Part shown: piece by piece, positions 5,958 through 12,957 of the stretch
Numbering within the stretch: the first letter of the stretch is position 1
How the letters are laid out: each line of letters starts with the position of its first letter
Assembly: GCA_045643185.1 (NCBI GenBank)
Contig: JAZUKH010000123.1
Coordinates: forward strand, 1 to 12,957
Length of the DNA stretch: 12,957 bases
Origin: RGIG464 sp045643185
GTDB taxonomy: Bacteria > Myxococcota_A > Bradymonadia > UBA4248
Reading direction: 5' to 3'
Notes under the pieces: generated by a model
Seen by the model: only the letters and a program-made list of their open reading frames with translations
Told to the model about the DNA's origin: nothing
The model's database searches: none
Made by a program: the position numbers and the translations under genes

Positions 5958-5992
5958 TTGGACATGGTTAGAGCTGTATCTTGGACAGGTTA
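5958..5992. repeat. pair of direct repeats in the divergent promoter region
   Basis: TTGGACATGGTTA (5958-5970) and TTGGACAGGTTA (5981-5992) match except for one extra base. Their starts are 23 bp apart, about two helical turns, which places both on the same DNA face. They lie between the promoters of the kinase and the giant gene, so a shared regulator binding site is plausible. The rest of the gene-free stretch 5830-6183 holds the promoters described separately, a 6-bp stem TTCGAG/CTCGAA (5997-6002 with 6014-6019, followed by A7 on the plus strand) and the leader of the giant gene. I see no RNA gene in it. Confidence 0.35.
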
Positions 5993-6092
5993 TCGCTTCG
6001 AGCGTTCTACCCACTCGAAAAAAAGTGTTCGTTCTCTGAATATATGCGGATGTCGTTGGGTGTAGGTATTTCTCAAACGGTTGAACAAAGAC

Positions 6093-6119
6093 TTGTTGAA
6101 AATAGGCAATAAGTATAAA
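6093..6119 (+). promoter_or_regulatory. candidate promoter of the giant TPR gene
   Basis: TTGTTG (6093-6098) and TATAAA (6114-6119) are separated by 15 bp in an AT-rich tract about 65 bp before the ATG at 6184. The -10 is good, but the -35 is only partly matched and the spacing is short. Confidence 0.3.
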
Positions 6120-6183
6120 AAAGTAGGGCAATTTTCCGGCCTTTCAGGTCAATTTTATCAACGCTTAGGCAAGGGAGTCCGTT

Positions 6184-9100
6184 ATGGTGGATGACAACAA
6201 CCCTCATGGTTTTGATGGTGTAGATGGAGAACTGGATGCGGCGTTTACAGAAAGTCATAGACCGTCAGTATCGGGTCGTATGGCTGGTGGTCGCGCGACG
6301 TCTGGGCGATTTCCGGCAATTTCAGCAGGCCGTCCGAGTGTAACGGCAGCGAGGGTTGTGCCGCCTGCACCGCCGTCTCCGCCCGCTGTGCCGAGCGCGG
6401 CTTCCTCAATGCCGCCTGCGCCGCCGCGTGGCAATATGCCGCCGCGTGGTGGACGACCCAGCGTCGTTGGTCGTGGTGGCCGTGTCAGCATTCATGGGGC
6501 TTCCGATAGTTATGCAGGCTCTTCTCAGCTGCCTGGGGTTACCCCCGCCGTTGAGAAGGTCGTTTCGCCCGTTGCAAGCAATGAATTTGCGGATCTGGCT
6601 GACGATCTCGATTCGGCTTTTGGCGGAATGGGGCCTGAACCGGTTGCTGCTCCAGCGCCTGTGCCTGCTCCCCCCGAATTGTCTGTGCCGGCATTCGATC
6701 TCGGCATGGATATGTCAGAGGTGAACGTCGATGATGACGATGCACTCGACTTTGATGTCGATGTCTCCGATGCACCGGCGATCGAAGATAAACTCATGTC
6801 CGATGAACCCGTCGCTGAACATGACGAGATCAATCTCGGTGATAGCTTTGTTTCGGTTAATCATACTGATTTCATGCTCAACCTGGATGATTCGGAAGTC
6901 CCCATGGTTGAGGATGTTCCACGGGCTGATTCTGCATTTCCTATGGATGAACAGGTCAGTCAGAATGTGGAGGTGTCAGATGCCGAGGCTGTGTCGGATA
7001 TGGGCGGCGCGTCAGAGCAAAGTGACGACGCCATTCGCGAGTTGGATGATTCTAATGCGTTGCTTTTGATGGAGCCCCCCACGTTAGCTGAACCGGAACT
7101 GAGTGCTGCTGACGAAGCTGTCGCTGCTGACGAAGCTGCCGTAGCTGACGAAGTTGTCGCCGTTGACGAAGCTGTCGCCGTTGACGAGGCTGTCGCCGTT
7201 GATGAAGCTGTCGCCGTTGATGGAGCTGTCGCCGTTGACGATGCTGTTGCTGCTGACGAAGCTGTCGCTGCTGACGAAGCTGTTGCTGCTGACGAAGCTG
7301 TCGTAGCTGACGAAGCTGTCGTAGCTGACGAAGCTGTCGCCAGTGACGAAGCTCGTCTTGCCGAAGAAGCTCGTCTCGCCGAAGAAGCGGAAGCCCAGGA
7401 AGACGAACTCGTGGCGGATAAAGGCCCAGCTTTTGAAATCAAACCGATTCCGCCTGAACTGCGTAACGAAACTTACCTGCGAGACAACAACAGCTATCGT
7501 CGCGAATCACGCAGCCTTTTGAGAACTCAGGATTGGAATGGGCTGACTGAAATGATGAAAAATGTCCTGCAATATGCTCAATGGGCCGACATGCAGGAAG
7601 TTCGCAGCAGCATCCTGAGCGAACTCGCCAATATCTATGGCGAGCGAATGAATGATAAGGAAAACGAAAAAGCGACGTATGCGCAGTTGTTCCACGAAGA
7701 CCCGTCCAATGAGACTGCGTTGGAATACATGGAAGAAGCTTATCAAAGCTCAGGTGATTTCAAAGCCGTTTACGACATGTATCGCAAAGTCGTGGATGCA
7801 GTCTGGGAACCGGGTGATCGCATTTTCTATACGCAGAAGGCGGCGGATGTCGCAGAATCATCGCTTAAAAATCAGCGTCTCGTTATTAATGCCTGGGAAC
7901 ATCTTTGGGATATCGGTGAACATGGTGATGAAGTTCAGGGCTCTTTGATGACGGCCTGGCGTAAGAACGGCAACTGGGAAAAACTAGCCAACTTCATTTC
8001 CGAACAGTGCGTGGATTGGGGTACCATGCAACGTCTTGGGCTGCGTGAAATCGTCGAGATCTATATCAGCGGCATGAAGGACGCTGAACGTGCTCAGGCG
8101 ACCCTCGATGTATTGCTCAAAGATCGTCCGAACGATCCATTGCTTTTGTTACAGGAAGTCAATATTTGCCGCATCAATGGCGATATTGATAAATTGGCTG
8201 AACTTTCCCGCGTCCAGGGACTCAAACCTTCGGCGTCGCTCGATATTCAGCGTGCTGCTGCTGAAGTGCTTTGGGATAAAGGTGAACGCGAGATCGCCGT
8301 TCAGGCTTACGATGCGATCTTGGCTATGACGCCGGATGATCGTGACGCGTTGAACGCCAAAGAGCGTTACTATCGTGAGAGCGATAACAATGATCAGCTT
8401 TGTGATTTTTATGAAATGCGAGCTGATAAGGCGCTTTCGGAAGGTCACAAAAAAGATGCCATCGATTTCTTTTTCAAGGCTGCTGATGTCGCTGAAAAGT
8501 CATTGTTCGATAACGAACGTGCGATCAAACTCCTCAAACGTATCATTGCGCAAGACAGCGAAAATATCGAAGCTCAGAAGAAGATCGTCGAGATCTACAA
8601 GGCGATCGAAGATAACCAGGGGGTGGCTGAATCACTTGAAGCTTTATTGAAACTGACGAGTCGTCCGGCGGCTTGCCAGGCCATTCTCTCCGAACTTGGT
8701 GATCTTTATCTCAACAAACTTGAGAACTACGAAAAGGCGGAAGCCTGCTGGAAGAAAGTTCAGACACTCGATCCTCAGAACCCGGCAGTCAGCGAAGAAC
8801 TCTCTCGTGTGTATGCAAAACAGGGTGATTTTGAGGCGCTCGACAAGAGCTTGACGCATCAGATCCGCATTTGTGCGCCCGAAAACGTGCTGACCCTCGC
8901 TGAGACCAAAGCGCGTTATCTGCAACAGCACAATCCTGAATCGATGCATACCGTTGCTGCGTGGGAAATCGTTTTGGACGAAGATCCGAACCACGCGGAA
9001 GCACTCGACAATATCAGTGATATTGACGGTCGTATTTCTCGTGAAGCCGAAATGATCGCCACCTGGGAGCAGGCATTGAAGGGCATTTGTGATCGTGATG

Positions 9101-12100
9101 AAAAGATCGCCCTTGCGCTTCGCATTGCGGACGCCTGCGTATCTTCTGCGACCCATACCCAGGCGATCAGCGCGTATTTGCGTGTTTTGACTTGGGATCC
9201 GATGAACGAAAGTGCCATCAAGGCGCTCGAAACGATCTGCACTGCTGACGAACGCGGCATTGTGCTCGCTATTCTCGAAGTGGCTGCGACGCTGGCTGAT
9301 ACGAAAGAAAAACGTTGTGCTACGCTTCGTACCATGCTGAGCTTTATCGCCGAAGATGATACGACGCACCGTATTCGCATCATGCGTCGTCTGCTCTCAT
9401 TGGGTGAAGAATCGATTCTTTCGGATCTTGAATCGATCTGTCGCGACAAAGGCCGTTGTGAAGAACTTAGTGCTGCCTGCACTCGCATCGCCTTTGACGA
9501 AGCGGATAGTGAAAAAGCGGATGCCATGTTGTGTAACATAGCCCGCATTCACGCAAACGACCTGAACGACCATGCACGCGCCTTTACGATCCTGTTTGCG
9601 TCCGCTTTGGACGCCGTAAAAGCTAAAGCGCTTTTGGCGGAACTCGAAACACTTGCGCCTCAAACGAATCGTTGGGAAGAGATCATCGCCGTGTTGGGTG
9701 GTCTGTCCACGCGTCGTTTTGAAGAAGATGATCGTCGCAATGCCATCATGCGTCGTATTGAGATCCTTCGCGACAACCTCAAAGCGCCTGCTCGCGTCAT
9801 GGAAGAATATCGTCGTCTCATTGCCATGTATCCATCAAATGGAGATTACCTGGCTCAGGCTGAACAACTCGCTAATGAGAATGGCTTGCACGAGGCGCTG
9901 ATCGCACTATATGACGAAGTTTGGGATGCCTCTGACGATGCTGAACTTCGCTCTGTGATCTCGAGCAAGCGTTATCACGTGTTCAAAGACGTGTTGCACA
10001 ACGAAAGTGAAGCACTCCACGAATTGTTCTTGGGCTATCGCTTTGCTGCAAACGACGAGGTCGAGAATACGATTAAGGCCGAAGCTCAGAACCGCGACAA
10101 AGCGGCACTCTGTGTTTCGATGCTCGAAGCTCGCACCTGTGCGTCTGTCGAACTCAATGTCGATGCCTACAAACAGGTTGCTGCGGTCTACGAAAACGTG
10201 CTCGACAGTGTCGATGGCGCTTTTGCACTTTATCGTGCAATTCTGACCGAGAATCCGTCCGACGAAATGGCGCTCGACAAATTGTCGTCGCTCGTTGAAC
10301 GCAATCAGGCTAAAGGTGTTTTCGCACAGACTATGCGTTTGGCGGCATCCAAGGCCTGTAAGCTCGGTGACAAAGAACTTAGCCAAAAACTCTATCGCCG
10401 TCTGGTAGCCTACTATCGCGATAATCTTCAGGATATGGAACGCAGCATCGACGTTGAACGTCGTATCCTGCGCCTTGATCCGTCCTGCATCGAATCGCTC
10501 GATTCCCTCATTCGTTGGCACGAATCGCGTGAAGAATGGTCGACGCTTCGTTCCGAATACCGTCAGCGTATTGGCGTTGGTGGTTCCAACGAAGAATGTG
10601 CCAATATGTGGCTTAAGATCGCTGAGCTTTCTCGCAATCACCTGGCTGATCTCGAAGGCGCGTTTGATGCCTATGCCGAGATTCTTCAGATCGATGAAAA
10701 CAATGAAGCGGCTCGTCAGGGTATCAGTGAATTGACGGGCTCCAATTTCGGTCCGGATGTCGTTCTGCGCAAACTGCGTCTTGAACTCAAACTTGCGCCG
10801 GAAGACAAACAACCCGAGATCATGCTTCAGATCGCCAACGTGCTCGACAAAGAACTCAATCAGCATGACGCAGCCTGTGAAACGCTCGAAAAACTCTATG
10901 CTAAGACAGGGGCCTGTGGGGTTGGGTATGAACCGCTCTACAAGATGTACGAACGTCAGTCGGCATGGGCGTCGCTCGTCGATATCATGCTCGACCATGC
11001 TAAAGCGCAGGTCGAAGAAGAAAATGACGAGCTTGAAGCCATCTCAACGTTGAATTCAGCGCTCGTGGTCGTAGATGAAAAGTTGCGTGACAACAAGAAA
11101 GCCCTCGAGATCATCGAAAAACTTCGTACGCTCGATCCTGAAGATGACGAGATCTTCGAACGCTACTGCGCTTCGCTCCGCATGAACGAAGAGTGGCAGA
11201 AATACGCGGATACCATTAAGATCACGCAGAATGTCAAGACGCTCACGTCCAGTCAGAAATCTCAACTTTTCGAACTTGCTCGTATTCAGGCTCAGGCGCT
11301 TGGAACGCCCGATGCCGCCATTGAGACGTATCGCAAGATCAACAATGGCTGTGGTACGAACGTCGAACGCAATGCCTACTTTGGTATAGCTACGGTTGCG
11401 CTCAAGCAGGGTAATCGTGAACTCTATCTGCAGACGCTTGACCAGGTTTTGAAGCTCTTTGACCCGGTTTGGGGGGCGATCTTCTATTGCCACATGGCTG
11501 AAGTCGCTGACGAAATGGGCAATGCCGCTCAGGTGGCCAACTACTATCGCGCAGCGCGTATGCTCGATGCCAATAACGCCGTTGCCAGTGACAGCTTGCG
11601 TGCCATCGGTCGTCGTCTTAAGACTTGGCGTCAGACCTCAGCGCTTTTGCCTGTCGAAGGCGAAAAAGAAATGGCTTGGGCGGATCGCTCTAACAAACTC
11701 GTCGAACTCGCTGATAAGACCGACGACATTGAAGAAGCAAGACTCTGGTTGTGGAAAGCGATCGCTGTCAACCACGATAACATTTCTGCCTGGCGTGCAC
11801 TTGCCAAGGTCGAACAAAAAGCTGGTAAAGCCGTGGCTAGCTACGAAGCGTGTTTTGGCGCACTCGGTGCTCTCGAACGCGCGACTTTGCCGTCGCCCAT
11901 GTATGCGCTTGAAAACGCGCGTCAGATGCGCGACGTTGCTTTGGCCGCGATCGAATGCGGTAAAGACGCCAAAGCGGAATCGCTCTACCGCAAGGCCTTT
12001 GCTCTGTCACCCAATTACGCGCCCGTTGCCATCGCTGTCGGCGATCTCGAACAGGAAGGAGGAAACCTCGACAAAGCGTATTCGATATACGATGCGTTGC

Positions 12101-12957
12101 TCAAAGATGAGTCTGTGACGCTCGACGATGAATCCAGGTCAGAGCTCCTCTTTAAGCGTGGCTTGATCGCCAACATTCAGCAGAACTACGAGTTGGCCCT
12201 CGATGACCTTCGCTCAACCGTCAAAGTGTCGCCGCTCCACTACGACGCGCTGCTCGCGATCTCCAAGACCTATACCGAGATCCATCAGCCTTTGCTTGCG
12301 CTGTTCCATTTGCAGAAGAGTTTGCTCGTGACACCGAATCACACCAAACGACGTGGCTCGATCCTCTACGATATGGGTAAGATCTGGAGCGATGCGTTCG
12401 AGGATGTCAAAGAAGCTGGCATCTACTACGAAGGCGCTCTTGACAACGGCGATCAAAACGTCGACCTCGTCGAGCGTTGCCTCGAGATCTACAAGAAAGC
12501 AGAGCGTTACGAAGAAGCCCTCAAACTCGTCGAGACCCTTACGGGCACGACAACCGATTCCAGAACGCTTGCAAGTTTGTGGTGCACGCGTGGTGAACTC
12601 TCCGAAACGATCTCGATCGACCAGGCGAGCGAAGCCTACGATATGGCACTCAGCTACGTTCCAGGTATGGCCAGAGCTTTGGATGGACTCGAAAGAACCC
12701 TCATTGCTCGCCAAGAATGGCTCCAGCTCTGCGATTTGCTTGAAGGCCGTCTTGAAGGCGAACTCGAACCTCAGCAGGAAGCCGCCATCCTTACGCGTTT
12801 GGCCGATCTCTATGCGCAGCGTCTTGATCAGCCTGAAAAAGCGAACAAAATTTTGCGTCGTGTCCTTGATTTCTGTCCGACAGAAGCTGTCATCACCCGT
12901 CTGCTCGAAGCGACGGATCCGAACGATGTCGAGAGCTACATGTCGTTGATCCAGAAA
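6184..12957 (+). CDS. giant TPR-repeat protein, 3' end outside window
   Basis: One frame is open from the ATG at 6184 to the window edge: 2258 codons, no stop. The start is well anchored: AAGGGAG (6171-6177) lies 6 nt upstream and an in-frame TAG sits at 6166-6168. There is no signal peptide or membrane span, so the protein is predicted cytoplasmic. Residues 1-140 are low complexity, rich in Arg/Gly/Ala/Pro, with proline runs at about 61-90. Residues about 145-305 are acidic (Asp/Glu/Ser). Residues 308-403 are a hexapeptide array (A-A/V-D-E-A-V). From about residue 425 to the end the protein is continuous helical repeats of TPR type: Ala-rich helix pairs ending in L-D-P-x-N/D-like turns (LDPQNP, WDPMNE, LDPSCIE, LDPEDDE), each often opened by a W-x-x-L helix (Trp598, 1164, 1452, 1595, 1671, 2179). 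No catalytic motif is evident. TPR arrays bind proteins, so a scaffold role is likely; partners are unknown. Strong codon bias opens several antisense frames, which I treat as shadows. Confidence 0.93.
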   Translation, partial: MVDDNNPHGFDGVDGELDAAFTESHRPSVSGRMAGGRATSGRFPAISAGRPSVTAARVVPPAPPSPPAVPSAASSMPPAPPRGNMPPRGGRPSVVGRGGRVSIHGASDSYAGSSQLPGVTPAVEKVVSPVASNEFADLADDLDSAFGGMGPEPVAAPAPVPAPPELSVPAFDLGMDMSEVNVDDDDALDFDVDVSDAPAIEDKLMSDEPVAEHDEINLGDSFVSVNHTDFMLNLDDSEVPMVEDVPRADSAFPMDEQVSQNVEVSDAEAVSDMGGASEQSDDAIRELDDSNALLLMEPPTLAEPELSAADEAVAADEAAVADEVVAVDEAVAVDEAVAVDEAVAVDGAVAVDDAVAADEAVAADEAVAADEAVVADEAVVADEAVASDEARLAEEARLAEEAEAQEDELVADKGPAFEIKPIPPELRNETYLRDNNSYRRESRSLLRTQDWNGLTEMMKNVLQYAQWADMQEVRSSILSELANIYGERMNDKENEKATYAQLFHEDPSNETALEYMEEAYQSSGDFKAVYDMYRKVVDAVWEPGDRIFYTQKAADVAESSLKNQRLVINAWEHLWDIGEHGDEVQGSLMTAWRKNGNWEKLANFISEQCVDWGTMQRLGLREIVEIYISGMKDAERAQATLDVLLKDRPNDPLLLLQEVNICRINGDIDKLAELSRVQGLKPSASLDIQRAAAEVLWDKGEREIAVQAYDAILAMTPDDRDALNAKERYYRESDNNDQLCDFYEMRADKALSEGHKKDAIDFFFKAADVAEKSLFDNERAIKLLKRIIAQDSENIEAQKKIVEIYKAIEDNQGVAESLEALLKLTSRPAACQAILSELGDLYLNKLENYEKAEACWKKVQTLDPQNPAVSEELSRVYAKQGDFEALDKSLTHQIRICAPENVLTLAETKARYLQQHNPESMHTVAAWEIVLDEDPNHAEALDNISDIDGRISREAEMIATWEQALKGICDRDEKIALALRIADACVSSATHTQAISAYLRVLTWDPMNESAIKALETICTADERGIVLAILEVAATLADTKEKRCATLRTMLSFIAEDDTTHRIRIMRRLLSLGEESILSDLESICRDKGRCEELSAACTRIAFDEADSEKADAMLCNIARIHANDLNDHARAFTILFASALDAVKAKALLAELETLAPQTNRWEEIIAVLGGLSTRRFEEDDRRNAIMRRIEILRDNLKAPARVMEEYRRLIAMYPSNGDYLAQAEQLANENGLHEALIALYDEVWDASDDAELRSVISSKRYHVFKDVLHNESEALHELFLGYRFAANDEVENTIKAEAQNRDKAALCVSMLEARTCASVELNVDAYKQVAAVYENVLDSVDGAFALYRAILTENPSDEMALDKLSSLVERNQAKGVFAQTMRLAASKACKLGDKELSQKLYRRLVAYYRDNLQDMERSIDVERRILRLDPSCIESLDSLIRWHESREEWSTLRSEYRQRIGVGGSNEECANMWLKIAELSRNHLADLEGAFDAYAEILQIDENNEAARQGISELTGSNFGPDVVLRKLRLELKLAPEDKQPEIMLQIANVLDKELNQHDAACETLEKLYAKTGACGVGYEPLYKMYERQSAWASLVDIMLDHAKAQVEEENDELEAISTLNSALVVVDEKLRDNKKALEIIEKLRTLDPEDDEIFERYCASLRMNEEWQKYADTIKITQNVKTLTSSQKSQLFELARIQAQALGTPDAAIETYRKINNGCGTNVERNAYFGIATVALKQGNRELYLQTLDQVLKLFDPVWGAIFYCHMAEVADEMGNAAQVANYYRAARMLDANNAVASDSLRAIGRRLKTWRQTSALLPVEGEKEMAWADRSNKLVELADKTDDIEEARLWLWKAIAVNHDNISAWRALAKVEQKAGKAVASYEACFGALGALERATLPSPMYALENARQMRDVALAAIECGKDAKAESLYRKAFALSPNYAPVAIAVGDLEQEGGNLDKAYSIYDALLKDESVTLDDESRSELLFKRGLIANIQQNYELALDDLRSTVKVSPLHYDALLAISKTYTEIHQPLLALFHLQKSLLVTPNHTKRRGSILYDMGKIWSDAFEDVKEAGIYYEGALDNGDQNVDLVERCLEIYKKAERYEEALKLVETLTGTTTDSRTLASLWCTRGELSETISIDQASEAYDMALSYVPGMARALDGLERTLIARQEWLQLCDLLEGRLEGELEPQQEAAILTRLADLYAQRLDQPEKANKILRRVLDFCPTEAVITRLLEATDPNDVESYMSLIQK
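7105..7392 (+). repeat. 18-bp in-frame tandem repeat array, 16 units
   Basis: Sixteen consecutive 18-bp units of the form GCTGCTGACGAAGCTGTC lie inside the giant TPR gene. Fourteen (7105-7356) are clear copies and the last two are diverged to LAEEAR/LAEEAE. Each encodes A-(A/V)-D-E-A-V. Variants come in blocks: GCC-GTT units at 7159-7248, GCT-GCT units at 7249-7302, GTA-GCT units at 7303-7338. That blocking points to recent local duplication. Because 18 is a multiple of three, copy number can change without breaking the frame. The protein segment (residues 308-403) should be an acidic, helix-prone spacer before the TPR domain. Confidence 0.9.

Noticed and set aside
5934..6131. 65-codon minus-strand open frame in the divergent intergenic region
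   Set aside because: It overlaps promoter elements, lacks a ribosome binding site and has no recognisable features.
7105..7392. CRISPR-like repeat array
   Set aside because: The units are 18 bp, directly contiguous without spacers and in frame within a coding gene.
9907..10998. 363-codon open frame on the minus strand
   Set aside because: It lies fully antisense to the giant TPR gene, which continues through it with clear repeats. It has no family-like features and results from the codon bias of the sense strand. The same holds for minus-strand frames at 8644-9369, 8916-9548 and 12214-12714.

Overview
The window looks like chromosomal DNA of a Gram-negative bacterium with roughly balanced GC content. 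It combines a large outer-membrane-type lipoprotein (Leu-Thr-Gly-Cys lipobox), a eukaryotic-like Ser/Thr kinase with one membrane span and a PEGA-like tail, a GrpE/J-protein pair and a giant TPR protein. That mix is typical of Myxococcota, Bradymonadota and related former Deltaproteobacteria. This placement is inferred from gene style only; no marker gene fixes it.

Positions 1-5829 are all on the minus strand, read right to left: a Ser/Thr protein kinase (3964-5829), a perfect 14-bp terminator hairpin (3910-3941), a CvpA-family membrane protein (2966-3724) whose end overlaps the start of a lipoprotein gene (1525-2976), a densely folded intergenic stretch with a terminator (1365-1516), then grpE (616-1269), a small unexplained in-frame open stretch (436-615) and a J-domain chaperone gene that runs off the left edge (1-439). 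The probable transcription units are the kinase alone, cvpA-lipoprotein, and grpE-(orf)-dnaJ-like. GrpE and the J protein are the two co-chaperones of DnaK, but no dnaK lies between them.

Positions 5830-6183 are a divergent intergenic region with a promoter for the kinase, a weaker candidate for the rightward gene, and a pair of 12-13-bp direct repeats spaced 23 bp apart.

From 6184 to the right edge one reading frame stays open with no stop: at least 2258 codons, unfinished. It encodes a giant protein with an Arg/Gly/Pro-rich N-terminus, an acidic linker containing sixteen units of an 18-bp in-frame tandem repeat (7105-7392), and about 1830 residues of divergent TPR-like helical repeats. It has no signal peptide and no evident catalytic domain, so it is probably a cytoplasmic scaffold. 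Its function is unknown.

The items most worth a second look are the giant repeat protein and its expanding minisatellite, the in-frame open stretch after the grpE stop, the nested hairpins after the lipoprotein gene, and the leader hairpins of grpE and cvpA. I found no mobile element, CRISPR array, tRNA or rRNA.
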